A DNA stretch of 64,000 nucleotides from Terana coerulea. Taxonomy: Eukaryota > Basidiomycota > Agaricomycetes > Polyporales > Phanerochaetaceae. Positions 1 to 10,880 of this stretch are shown piece by piece. The notes under the pieces were generated by a model. The model saw only the letters and a program-made list of their open reading frames with translations. It searched no databases and was not told the origin of the DNA. The stretch spans positions 1-64,000 of the forward strand of contig JAKOGH010000722.1 in the NCBI GenBank assembly GCA_024811115.1, read 5' to 3'. Within the stretch, counting starts at the first letter, position 1. Each line of letters opens with the position of its first letter. A program made the position numbers and the translations under genes.

Positions 1-673
1 AGGACGAGCGGAACGCGTGGGACCCGAGCGGCGGCAGCTCGAAGTACACATGGCTGCCCTCGGCAGCGAGAACGACCAGCATCGGCAAGCGGTGCTCCAG
101 CTCAACCAGCGTATTGAAGAGGGTGACCTCCGGGTGCGCCTCCCTTACTGTTTTTTTTTGCGCATGGGGTTGGGGAGGCTGACCCCTACTCGCCGTAGAT
201 ACAAGCTTTGCACGACGAGCTGGTGTCCCTGAGGCAACAGGTTCAAGACGAGCGGAATCTGAAGGCAAACCTGGAGGCAGAGATGGCGGCGCTGCAGGCC
301 CAGTTCCAAGAACTAGCGGTACAGCTGAACGTCCGGCAAGCAGAGAACAACGCACTCTCGGAGCAACTGCGCCAGTTTGAGATTTTCGCGCAGGCGGACC
401 AGGCTCGGCTGGAGGAGCTGTCAGTGCTGCGGGCGCAGAAGCAGCAGAGCGACCTGGATGTCGTGCGTCTTCAGAACGAGATCGAGGCCGTCAACACCAG
501 GAACGCACGTCTTGAGCAAATGCTGAGGAGCATCCGTGAGGACGAGAAGCGGAGGTTAGAGGAGGAGCAGCGTCGGGCCCAGGAGAGACTGATGGTGAGC
601 ACGGATGACTGCCGCTTGCCTTGCTGAACGCTCACCCGCTGGTTCCCAGGCTATCGACGATATGCTGCAGTGA
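1..673 (+). CDS. Coiled-coil protein, C-terminal part (5' end outside the window)
   Basis: The 3' end of a gene that begins before the window. Three exons can be read: up to 133, 199-594 and 650-673, joined by GT-AG introns 134-198 and 595-649. The frame stays open across both junctions and ends at TGA 671-673. The roughly 180 visible residues are almost entirely helical, rich in Glu, Gln, Arg and Leu with heptad-like spacing, and have no hydrophobic segment. This is a long coiled coil, as in structural, motor-adaptor or chromosome-associated proteins. The repetitive composition does not allow a family assignment, and the functional domains, if any, lie upstream. Confidence is high that the region is coding and low on function. 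Confidence 0.75.
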
Positions 674-1890
674 TTTGCGGATCTCCATGCGACGCAGTGA
701 TACGGTCGCAGCTTAACGGTGGGTATGCCGTACAGTGTACGCGACGGGAGTGGACACCCATTGTCCGAAGCTCCTTGGATCTAGATGACTCCGAGGTCGC
801 TTCAGGGTTGCGTGGAAGCATCAAGGGTAATGTAGCATAGTGACTTCGTCCTCGCTTAGGTTATTGTATTCTAGAACTCTGGAATGAAGACTCGATTGCC
901 TCAAATCGCTGTGCCGTCACTGGTAATGCGGAGTGGCGGCGGCGGGCGTTAAGTTGTTAATTGTCTTTTTGTTTGCATCCCCGCCCGCAGCGCCAAGTAC
1001 GAAGTCGTGCCTGCACAGTCACGGCACTTGGTGAGCCGCTTGGGTATGCCTTCAGGGTCGTTTCGTGCAGGCGTCGGTCATACGGGCTCGTTGACGCCTA
1101 TTGTGCCACGGCAAGGTCCGACAGACTTTCTGCAAGACAGAAAGTTGAAGATCGTATATGTATAGAAGGCCGGCGGCAAGGCTCTTTACGCTGGCCGTCA
1201 AGCTCCCCACCTTCCACTGCTGTAGCAGTCCCCTTGACCCTCCTCTTGACTTGATACATTATCGATATCATCACTGTTCGCTGTACCACTAATCAAGTAT
1301 TTCCAGGCTGTAGTCATTTTGCAGCTACAGCAGCAGACATTGTAAACAATCAGGTGAGTCTGAATGTACCAAAGGTGCTCTGTCCGTCGTCACCGCGGGC
1401 ACTGTGGTTCTTGCCAGTGGGTCGACCCCGCCTAGAAAGCGCCGCGGGCGAGTCCCAGCCACGTTCCCAGATTGGGCGCTCCGTGTCCTTGTGGCGCTCT
1501 CGGATGATCCGAGGCAACGCGTCTAACGCCGCGCCTTTACCCGCCGCCGTGATCGCTTTTCGTCCATCTCTTCCGACTTTGTAGCGCAGAACGAGGCCCT
1601 CGAGATCTGTTTATGTTACTCTTTCATGGACTTTTTCGACGCTCTCACCCTGCAGCTTCACCCATAAAGCTCTCATTCTTCTGAAAGGAGCACCACAGTC
1701 GCTTGAGCCACTCTTCGTGTAACATGCGGCTTTGGTACTGTTGGCACAATGACCCTTTATGCTACTGTGCTATAAAGCGCAGGAAAATATTCCGAATCAC
1801 TCTTGAATAACCTCCGTCTTCTGATAGGGACCTCACTCGAAACATTGAACCTGCCAAAACCCTGTCATCACCCTTCCATCCAAGGTCGGT
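674..1890. other. Intergenic region with a possible decayed coding block
   Basis: No complete gene is seen. At about 1373-1672 one plus-strand frame reads as protein-like sequence (a basic PPRKRRGR segment, then a hydrophobic/acidic stretch near 1600-1670) but is broken by TAA at about 1533. I could not build a start or splice structure around it. The rest looks like 3' UTR and promoter sequence. Confidence 0.4.
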
Positions 1891-3649
1891 ATGCCCCCAA
1901 GTCGACAGCGCGCACCGAGAAAGAAGGATCCGTCGATACCGTATTCTGGCCGTGAGTCACTCCGTATTCAAAATAACTATGCAGACGCGCTTACTATCAA
2001 TGTTGTCGCAGTCGTCCAGGTGGCGATCACTGTTCTGGGACGGCGACACCAGTACGGCGTTGATCTGATTCCTAAGAAAGTACTCGAAGACAAAGGTATG
2101 TTAATCTGATGAACTTGTGCATGGATGTGCCTAACAAGGCACAACATGCAGTACAAGAACTTGCCCAACGTCCAAATATCGGCAGAAAGCTGCAGAAGAA
2201 CTGGTGGACTCGTTTCTGCGAACAAGTCATAGCAAGTGGGGTACGTATCTACTTGATATACCCAGGGATTTTTCTGTTGCTAATCTCGCGTTACCGTGCT
2301 GTAGGTCTATGAAGGCTTCTTTTTTCGCGACGAGATATCTGAGGCTATCAAAGCAACTCAAGAGGGGAGAAGAAGGTGAGCCAACTTGAACTTTCTCTCA
2401 AAGCGTTGCATATCTGTTAACATTGCTTTGCCATATAGAATACGTGATAGCAAGCAGTGGGTCGAAGCGCGGGATTGGGCCAGTACAGACGAGAAAATCG
2501 CCGCCCTTGCGCAGAGACTTGCACTGAAGCTGGGTCCGCTGAAGAAGCTGACAAAGACACAGGTAACGCACACCCTTCATTGAATCCAAATATAGTGTAC
2601 TTACATCCTGCAGGCTCAGTTCGAAGTCGCTGAACAACGCCGTGAACGCAGGGATGACCCCGGCAACGAAGATCCTTCTCTCACCGACGAGTCCGAGTCC
2701 GAGGAGGACGAGAACACAAGTGAACACACAAATCGTGGCGACCAGCGCAATGCAGTAGAGGGCAACGATGGTAACGTGGCAGGTGGCTCAGTCCGCAAGG
2801 AACTCCGAGATCCTGGCGGAAACGCAGCTGTGTGCGTGCTTCATCTTCGCTGATGCACTTCTCAACTGATATCCCTTCAGGATGAAGACTCCGGCGCGTC
2901 GGACGAACCTCAACGACCCTTCCGGCCTGTAACCATCGCCCGTCTCGCTGCCCCGCAAACGTCGCTCTGGTGCAGGTGTAGATGGCTCTGGGAATGCTCG
3001 AGCGGGACCCAGCAGACTCCGCGAGGCAGGCCGCTCATCCAAATCGCGGGCACTGAATAACATGGATGTCGACACCGTGAGCCGATCTCATTCAAGTAAA
3101 GTCTCGAACCGGTCTCACTACTTTGTAGGATGATGAAAGCGACGACGATGGCCCTCCCTCTAGGGTCGTGCCAGGCGTCACGAGCAGGCTTTCTGCTCTT
3201 ACGATCGCTCTCTTGTCGGTCGAAGACCTGGAAAAACGCATGATGATACTCCAGTCCCGGGTCTCTGAGGCTTCTTCGGAGGAGGCTGCGGCTTTAGAAC
3301 TTGTCTTGGCGGTCCTCCAACTCGAACTTATGCGCAAGTCGTCTCCGACCCTGCACACGTGGTTCGATCAAGCCATGCACGACAATGATTCTGGCCACGA
3401 TGAAGCGGATGACGATTACATGGACGTGGATGTAAATGACAATGCTGGAACTGCGGAGATGGTACGTTCAGTCGCCTGTATCGGAGCGCGTGGTTTCCTT
3501 ACATCTCTTCATAGGCTATCCAGGCTGCGTACGACAAGCAGCAGCTGTACAAACAGAATCTGCGGATCCAGGAGCTGAGAAAGTATGAAGCGGTCGTGAG
3601 AGGTGTCAGTGGCATGGTGGCCCCCTTCGCCATCAAGCATGGCTGGTAG
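1891..3649 (+). CDS. Hypothetical acidic protein, multi-exon
   Basis: I do not recognise the family. ATG 1891 opens an exon beginning MPPSRQRAPRKKDPSIPYSG. Introns of 50-70 bp start at about 2096, 2240, 2375, 2562, 2832, 3077 and 3462 and keep one frame. The last exon ends at TAG 3647-3649. The N-terminal half is mixed alpha/beta-like. The middle is a Glu/Asp/Ser-rich linker, then a basic segment (PRKRRSGAG), then an acidic DDESDDDD block after the next intron. The C-terminal third is helical, with Glu- and Leu-rich runs. Between about 2880 and 2950 the frame must shift by one base for the basic segment to be read, probably another sequence indel. Alternating acidic and basic low-complexity blocks suggest a nuclear protein, but that is inference. 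Confidence 0.6.
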
Positions 3650-4249
3650 TGACGCGTTTGCAATTCTCGTTGGAGAACTCTGGTCGCTCTACGTTTTGTC
3701 GTTTGTTGCTTTATACCGTTGTGATGACGAAATTACGCATCTTGCTGTGACTTTTACTATTTGCCTTACTGCGAGCGTTGTCAGTTTCCCTGCATGTGGT
3801 CAACATCCCTCACTCAACCGACTGAAGTCAGTATTGTTGAAATGTTTGCGGGCGATTCATGCTCAGCTGGCACGATCGCTCGAGCCAGTGTCCTTCACCT
3901 GCACTATTGTGGCGCTGTGGTTACGCTTCTTGGGAGGCAAGCTGTAGCAGGAAATTTCCCCAGTTCTCTATTACGGATCCGTAGTGGGAACCAAAGCCAC
4001 GTGCTACACATTACATCCCATTAGACGACTATAAAGCTACAGAAGGAAGATAACCAATACAGTCCGATGAGTACAATCCCTTGTCCGTGCGAGTAGATGA
4101 ATTAGAGCCCTTGTCCGGAAATGGTACAAATAGTCCAGGAGATTCGTCACGGCCCGACACCGCATCGAGCAGCGCAAGGCATATTAAGTGAGCATGAGAG
4201 GCGTTAAGTGGGCCGTGTCGGGGGATAGGGTAGAAGGGGCGCGTCGGGC
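3650..4249. other. Intergenic region
   Basis: Tail-to-tail interval between the hypothetical gene ending at 3649 and the small minus-strand gene ending at 4250. It presumably holds both 3' UTRs. I see no further gene or repeat. Confidence 0.5.
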
Positions 4250-4492
4250 TCAGCGGAACATGACGCTGCGGCGCTTGGCGTTGAGGATAACGAAGTCCTC
4301 CAGCATGACGGATGCACGCTGCGGCTTGCGAGTCATCGACTTCCATGCGTGGATGATGCGACGCTCGAGGTACTTCGAGACGGAGAGACTGTGGAACATG
4401 GACCCGGTAAACACGACGTGTGCATTCTGAACGCATGCGGAAACTTACCGAGGCTTCTCGACAAAGGTGACAGCGACATAGCGGGAAGCCAT
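4250..4492 (-). CDS. Small basic protein, 60 residues, two exons
   Basis: Exon 1 is 4449-4492 and starts MASRYVAVTFVEKPR. A 60-bp GT-AG intron follows, then exon 2 at 4250-4388 ending in TGA. The joined CDS is 183 nt, giving 60 residues. The product is basic (many Arg and Lys), has no transmembrane segment or signal peptide, and contains a helical stretch (YLERRIIHAWKSM). The intron restores a single frame exactly, and its boundaries are canonical, which supports a real gene. I recognise no family. Size and charge would fit a small ribosome-, mitochondrion- or chromatin-associated protein, but nothing in the sequence decides this. Confidence 0.5.
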
Positions 4493-5529
4493 AGTGGTCG
4501 TATGAGGTATGGGGAATAGTATGCGGCTATATGTGCTGAGTGTCGAGGCTGTTATGTGTGGGATGTGTCGCAACAACGATGGCCTCGTGAGCAAGTTGGC
4601 CGTAGAATGAACGACTGTTGTGAGGAGGGGCGTGAAGAAGGTCGTCTCAGACGACTAGCTGTACAAGAAGAAACTTGGAGTAGCCCAGTTGGTGGGTATG
4701 CGAGCTGTGGCAAAGCGCAAGTTGTCCTCGGTCAAGCAGGCGACGCTTTATACTTGGTTCGTCAATGGCTCGCCGCTTGCAGAGCCGAGCGCGCGGGTGC
4801 ATTCTTACGTCTCCAGACCAGCAGTGCGCAGACAATGCGCGCTGCCCTTATTGTGCGGACAATGCGGCAGGGTGGAGACTGCGTCGTCGAGAAGCGTTTC
4901 AGCAACATGCGTTGGGAACAAGGCAACGCACCCATTCTCCTCCCGTTGCACGGCGCCCACATTGTCATTGTTCAGCTTGGTTGGCGCCCGTGAGAACGTT
5001 GCGTACCGCCTGTGGAACTCCATGCAATGGGATATGTTTCTTCAAGCATATACCTGTCGGAACGTCCTAGTGTAGAACGCATGCTGAACAGATACCCACC
5101 ACGCGAAGACTGCATTTTCACAGCCGTCGTCGTTGAATGCAAGCACCAAGCAAACACTGCTGCCAGCAGGGAGAGTGCGGGCGCCTCTACTTGTTTGTTG
5201 ATATTTGGGAACCAACTGTCCGTATCAGGCAATTGTTCAAGTTCAAGATCTGTGCAAGTGCAAGTGTCGTAGTGTCTGGTTGCCATTGTCCGCAACAGGC
5301 TTGTGTGGACTTCATGTTCCAGCCGCACAGTAAGCATAGGTGCGTCTACTAGCTCTAAAAGTACATGTTTGAGTACGCCACTATAAGGCTCCACGGGCGG
5401 GACAATTGGAGGGGACGCGACTCTGGTGCCGGACTCGGACGTTTGTTCAACACAGCGATTCAGATCGCGTTCGTAGTCTCAACAGAGGACGGTTTGCTAG
5501 GCATGAATTATGATGCGTGTGCACAACAG
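4493..5529. other. Intergenic region
   Basis: About 1 kb between the promoter of the 60-residue gene and the 3' end of the first GST copy. Open frames here overlap on both strands, lack plausible splice structure and resemble no family I know. Nothing else is seen. Confidence 0.5.
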
Positions 5530-6440
5530 CTACTTACGTAGCGCGGCCTTGATTTCAGCAACCTTCTTCAGCGAAGGCCTCTCGTTGAGCTTCTTATGCC
5601 ATCTGCCCGAGGAAAGATTAGTTAACTGATGCACTGTTGGTGAGGCTAGTAGATGCTCACGCTCCAACTGCAGGAAAATCTCTGTCGAGATCGACTCCGA
5701 GTTGTTCAGAGAGGAATATGGTGATGTCGTTCCACCTGCACATGGTGACCAGACTGAGCGAACTCCGCAGTCAAGTGTCCAATTGCACTTACGCCGCGAA
5801 GGATAGATCAGCAATGGTGGGTTTGCCACCGACAAGCCACTGTTGCTTCGAGAGGACGCTCTCAGCACGCCGAGCACCCGCTTGATCTCATTCTTGTATC
5901 TCTCGATAGCGCTGGGGATCTTCTCCGGATGGCTCAACGTGAACTATACGAACTGGCCGTAGTACGGGCCTTGACCAGACGCTTGGAAGTAGAGCCACTG
6001 AAGGGTCTGATACCGTTCGTCTCCATCCGCGAAGGAAATCTTGCGCTCGCTGTCGTACTTGTCAGCGAGGTAGTAGAGGATGGCGTCGGATTCCCTGATG
6101 GTCGCATTAGTGTCTATATCTGTCGGTATAACTTCATACTGGTACGCACCACAAGACGAAGTCGTTGCTCTTGTGGTCAATGATGGCCGGGATCCGGCCG
6201 TTGGGGTTGTATTTCGTAAACTCCGAGGCCTTGTGTTCGTTCTTGTCAAAGTTGAGGTAAACGAGTTCGTAGGTCAGGCCAAGCTCCTCGAGAACCGGGA
6301 CAACTTTCCTGTATCACATGTGTGACAGAGCGGCCATACGATGAGCAAGTGGCTACGTGCATGAGCAAGCGGTACGCGACATACCATCCATTCGGTCCGG
6401 TCTTCTGGAGGAACAGCGTAAACTGCTTCCCGTGAGACAT
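5530..6440 (-). pseudogene. Ure2p-like glutathione transferase, copy 1, broken
   Basis: It has the same five-exon plan as the intact copies: MSHGKQFTLF start at 6440, a GPNGW motif split by intron 1, the KYNPNGRIPAI and DKYD..KIS motifs of the glutathione-binding domain, the helical C-terminal domain, and a final WHKKLNERPSLKKVAE exon ending at 5530. Two lesions are visible. At 5944-5946 a TAG replaces the Trp codon present at this position in the intact copies (QYTWFT, QYAWFN, QYVWFN). Near 5863 one G of the Glu codon after GVL is missing, shifting the frame. If both are real, only the thioredoxin-like half could be made. The indel alone could be sequence error; the TAG is a substitution and less easily dismissed. 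All splice sites remain canonical, so decay would be recent. Confidence 0.8.
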
Positions 6441-7282
6441 GCTAGTCGAGGGTTAGCTGTAGCAGCCGCAGTGAGGGAACAAGAAGGGCGTGTGATCGCC
6501 ACTCGTCTATGAAAACGTTGTTGCGCATTATATACGTACACTGCCAGCTGGGAGCTCGATTCGTCCACCGTAGATATTGGTCATCTGTGGCTTTGTAAGA
6601 CGTGCGATCGTTCATGTTTGCCTGCACCCAGTGCGCTGTCAGGCCTTCAGGGTTCGCCAGAGCACTCCAGGGCGAACAGTATCCCGGAATCCCCGTCGAC
6701 ATCAACGACGAGACATACGTGCGTTAGTCAGCGGGGGATCTGCTGACTAAACCTATTGCCCCAGAACAACAGATTCAGTTCTACACAATCAATGCAATGA
6801 TGGCAGTGGGAAACGCACTCACAATACTGTGCACATGGTCCTACGCATTGGCTTCGCTTAATGCAAAGCCTGTCCAGAGGCGGTGGCGTTACGCGATGCG
6901 ACGGCAGAGCATTTCATAACGTACTGCGGACACTGGCGAAGCGGTCGCTCTACTTGAATTCAAAGTTAGGCCCTACAGCATCGCAATGGGTGTGTTGCAT
7001 ATTGCCCAGTATTCTCTTAAATGATAAATTTATGGCAGGCCCAATTCCTGCAACGAGCCTGCAACGACAATGTACGTTCAGATCACGACGGACCTTCAGG
7101 ACAAGAATGGTGCACACCTGCTTCTCTCTTCTGACATCGAAATCGACCGGCGCTGGAAGTGTCATGAAGGTTGAATGGGAGGCATACGTGGCGGCTCTAG
7201 GCTTCGGACCAAATACCCACACAAATACAATATCATAACAGAGGCCAAAGCACAATATCTAGTATTCCATGCTGTGGACCCT
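6441..7282. other. Intergenic region
   Basis: Promoter side of GST copy 1 and 3' side of copy 2. On the minus strand at about 6600-6720 an open frame looks somewhat protein-like, but it has no family resemblance or splice support. Nothing else is seen. Confidence 0.4.
6528..6535 (-). promoter_or_regulatory. TATA-like element upstream of GST copy 1
   Basis: The minus strand reads GTATATAA about 90 bp before the ATG at 6440. All six GST copies have a TATA-like element at about the same distance. Confidence 0.5.
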
Positions 7283-8148
7283 TCATACTGCAGCTCTCAT
7301 CTCGGCGACCTTCTTGAGCGAGGGTCTCTCCGTAAGCTTCCTGTGCCACCTGTACGATTAGAACCCGTCAGAGACCAACGCACGGAGCAGATGTTGGGTC
7401 ACTCACGCTCCAACTGCAGGAAAATCCCTGTCGAGGTCGATCTCGCCACCGAGCCGCGCGGTGATCTGGTTCCATCTACACATGAGAGCATCAGCGGAAG
7501 TTCGTACTCAAACCGCTTCCACTCACGGAACGAACGAGAAATCTGCGATCGTGAGCTTGCCGCCGACGAGCCACTCCTGCTTCGAGAGCACACTCTCCAG
7601 CACCCCAAACACTCGCTTGATCTCGTTCTTGTACCTCTCGATGGCGCTCGGGATCTTCTCGGGATGGCGCATAGTGAACCACGTGTACTGCCCAAAGTAT
7701 GGGGCTTGACCCGATGTCTGGAAGTAAATCCACTGCAGTTGTTGGTATCTCTCCGCTCCGTCGGCGAAGGATATTCTGCGGTCCACATCATACTTGTCCG
7801 CGAGGTAGTGTAGAATCGCGCCGGACTCCCTGTGACTTTGGTTACCACCGGTAACACGTGCTAAAGCGTTGTGGACATACCATAGAACGAAGTCATTGTT
7901 CTTGTGATCAATGACAGTGGGGATGCGACCGTTGGGGTTATACTTCGTGTACTCGGGGGCCTTCTGTTCGTTCTTGTCAAAGTCGAGATAGACAGATTCG
8001 TACGTCAAGCCCAGCTCCTCAAACACGGCAACTATCTTCCTGGAGTTGACGTAAGTATACCGTATCCATGAACGAATGGTGGAGAAACGCACCATCCGTT
8101 TGGCCCCCTCGTATAGGTAAACAGAGTGAAGTGCTTGCCGTGAGACAT
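7283..8148 (-). CDS. Ure2p-like glutathione S-transferase, copy 2 (intact)
   Basis: Predicted cytosolic GST of the fungal Ure2p-like class, which conjugates or reduces xenobiotics and wood extractives with glutathione. Start MSHGKHFTLF at 8148; five exons; stop TGA 7283-7285. The N-terminal thioredoxin fold (residues about 1-85) shows GPNGW (codon split by intron 1), KYNPNGRIPTVIDHKNNDF and LWESGAILHYLADKYD. The C-terminal helical domain contains YFGQYTWF, HPEKIPSAIERYKNEIKR and LSKQEWLVGGKLTIADFSF. The protein is about 220 residues, normal for the family. All four introns keep phase and no lesion is seen. Same strand and same intron positions as its neighbours show tandem duplication. The subclass assignment rests on motifs only. 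Confidence 0.88.
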
Positions 8149-9193
8149 TGCGAGCGCGGGTCTGAGGAGTGAGACGGAGGAGGCAGGAGAATGGCGTCTG
8201 CAGTCTTGGAGGGCGAGGGAGATGTTCGTTATATACGGCCTCGGCGCGCCCCAAAGTCGTGCTTATCACGCTCAAAGCGAAGCCATGTTGACTCTTGCAC
8301 GATGCGTGCGGCACTTGACGTCAATGACTGAAGCGACGAGCAAACAGCCAGTTAAGTAGAATTGGAGATGGACCGGTGGGATGAGCGACTCACGGCGCGA
8401 TGGCCACTGTCGCATGCTGACTGCGTCCTTGCGGTGCCGGTGGAGACGGACAGATTTCGCACCTGTGAACGGCGTTACATCAGCCTCTCATGTAAAGATC
8501 TGCTATGAGCGGTGAGGAGAACACGTACGGAACACTCGCCGTAACCTTCTTCAAATCCAATGAAGTTGCTATCCCATTACTGGCACGGAAGGGACTGCAA
8601 CTGGGGCAGTGCTTATTCCTGAGACATCACAATCGCTCAATATAACTGCAGCGATCAGTGAGAGTAGTGATCTATACCTGTTGCGCTAACACGGATAGCG
8701 CATTCGAGACATGGAGGCTTGGAGATGAACGTTATGTAACGTTAACGCTTGAATTGAGAGCCGCTGGGACCCGAGTCGCAGACCGAGCGCCAAACAGCTG
8801 TGGCGTTGATGGAAATAATCCATGAAAGGCAAGTTCCGTGGTTGGTTTTCAAGGTGGACTGCAGCAACGCAACGGAGGGTACACCTCACATCTCTATATG
8901 TTACAAGGCTCGGATTGACTGTCGTCCGCCACGTACTTATATACAATCAGCCACGGAGACTAACAAACATACTCGTATGACTTCAACAGCGTTCATAAAC
9001 GCCCATTCTGCAACCGTAGATCATGTCTCCGAGTCACAGCTCACAATCATTTCTCTTTCATAAGCCTCCTACACCTCAAATATGTGGTCTCGCTACAGCA
9101 GAGTAGTATGACGGTGTTGTTCAGCTTTATTTACTCTGCGTTACATATGCACATAGCAACAGCTTCAGAGTAGAGTCCGAGAACCATCTACGC
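8149..9193. other. Intergenic region
   Basis: About 1 kb between GST copies 2 and 3. It contains the copy 2 promoter. No gene, GST fragment or repeat is seen. Confidence 0.5.
8229..8236 (-). promoter_or_regulatory. TATA-like element upstream of GST copy 2
   Basis: GTATATAA on the minus strand, about 85 bp before ATG 8148. Confidence 0.5.
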
Positions 9194-10088
9194 CTATGCG
9201 GCGGCCTTGGCCTCAGCAATCTTCTTGAGGGACGGCCGCTCGGTGAGCTTCTTGTGCCATCTAAGCACCAGCAAAGAAACATGGTCAACAAAATTCGATG
9301 CGCAAGCGAGAGAGCGTTGCTTACGCGGTGACGGCAGGGAACTCCTCCGCCGCATCGAAGTCCGGTATAATACCGCCGAACGCAAGCCCATTCCAGCTGG
9401 AGATGCACCTCAGCAGACGCACAAGAGGGTCAAGCAGAGTACGTACGGGACGAAGGACAGGTCGGCGACAGTCAGCTTGCCGCCGACGAGCCACTCCTGC
9501 TTGGAGAGCACGCTCTCGAGGACGCCCAGGACACGCTTGATCTCGTTCTTGTACCGCTCGATGGCGCTCGGGATCTTGTCCCCGGGGTGGAGGAAGTTGA
9601 ACCACGCGTACTGCCCGAAGTACGGCCCCTGGCCGGACGCCTGGAAGTAGATCCACTGCAGCTGCTTGAACTTCTCGTCGCCGTCCGCGACGGAGATCTT
9701 GTGTTCGGGGTCGTACTTGTCCACGAGGTACTGGATTATGGCACCAGACTCCCTGTGAAGGCATACCTTCGTGAGCAACCCGAGCAGAGGTACTGAGTCA
9801 ACAGCGATGCGTACCACAGCACGAAGTCATTGTTTTTGTGGTCGACGATAGCAGGGATACGGCCGTTGGGGTTGTATTTGGTGAACCCGGGAGCTTTATG
9901 CTCGCCCGAGTTGAAATCGAGGAACTTAGTCTCGTACTCCAAGCCGAGCTCCTCGAATATAGCGGCGACTTTCCTGAGACCATGTGATCTACCGTCAGTA
10001 TTTACGTGACCAGTAATGGCGATGATTCGTACCATCCGTTCGGACCACCCTTGTGGCTGAAGAGGGTGAAGTGCTTGCCGTGAGACAT
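9194..10088 (-). CDS. Ure2p-like glutathione S-transferase, copy 3 (intact)
   Basis: Same family, role and five-exon structure as copy 2. ATG at 10088 (MSHGKHFTLFSHKGGPNG), stop TAG 9194-9196. Thioredoxin-like domain motifs are KYNPNGRIPAIVDHKNND and ESGAIIQYLVDKYD; the helical domain has ASGQGPYFGQYAWF, IPSAIERYKNEIKRVLG and LSKQEWLVGGKLTVADLSF. The last exons read WNGLAFGGIIPDFDAAEEF and WHKKLTERPSLKKIAEAKAA. A one-residue insertion (HPGDKIP instead of HPEKIP) separates it from the other copies. Exon 3 is strikingly richer in G and C at third positions than the same exon of copies 1, 4 and 5, which may mean stronger codon selection and higher expression. No frame lesion is seen. Confidence 0.88.
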
Positions 10089-10880
10089 GACGAGAGGGTT
10101 GTGTTGGTGGTTGCAGGGAACGTAGTGAGGCAGCTAACCTGGGAGAACTGTTGCTCGTCCCTCGTTGCGGGACGCGTTTTATACATCGTGTCCCTACTGA
10201 GAAAAATCTGATCAACCTCGATCGCAGCATACCAGCCGAGCGTTGGCGGCCAGTCTAGCAGCAGGACCTGCCAACCTACTTGTGCCGCTCAGCTTACTAA
10301 CCACCGTGCCAACGAGTAAAGGGAGCTTACGTCAGAGGGTACTGTCGTACGCTGCCCGCGCGTGGGAAAGCGTATCACATTCATGGTGCTTTAAGCTTTG
10401 GATGCGTGTGTTGTCGGAGTTATTCACCGGGCGTACATCATTCATGTAAGCCTAGGACGGTGCCGACTTGCTTGCTCTGGTCATAATCACATCAGTATAC
10501 ATCTTGCGGCGTAATCGTGCCTTGTCATAGATTTGATACGGTGGGCGGACCGTTGGGAGTGTGCAGCGCGCATGCATGCGACATGTACAGACGATCGCCC
10601 TGACCAGCAGTTACCTATGATTGATTGCCACGACCAGTACGGCAGCGCTCGAAGACTTGCATATTAAGAAGGTTCTGATGCCATGTTTAGTGGCGTTGGC
10701 AACATTGGATTAATAATGCGTGACACGATGAGGAACGGATAACTTCACCGAGACTGAGTTGGACTGACACCAAGCTTACCGGAGACAGTCAATCCGGATG
10801 GCTCCGTGCGAACGAGCTTTAAGGCGATCATACATACATCGTGTAATAGTGTAACCTCAATGCAACAAGTTACAACCGGC
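10089..10880. other. Intergenic region
   Basis: Promoter of GST copy 3 and 3' flank of the desaturase. No gene or repeat is seen. Confidence 0.5.
10177..10184 (-). promoter_or_regulatory. TATA box upstream of GST copy 3
   Basis: GTATAAAA on the minus strand, about 90 bp before ATG 10088. Confidence 0.55.

Noticed and set aside
6600..6720. Minus-strand open frame upstream of GST copy 1 as a gene fragment
   Set aside because: No family resemblance, no splice sites, and no start consistent with neighbouring genes.
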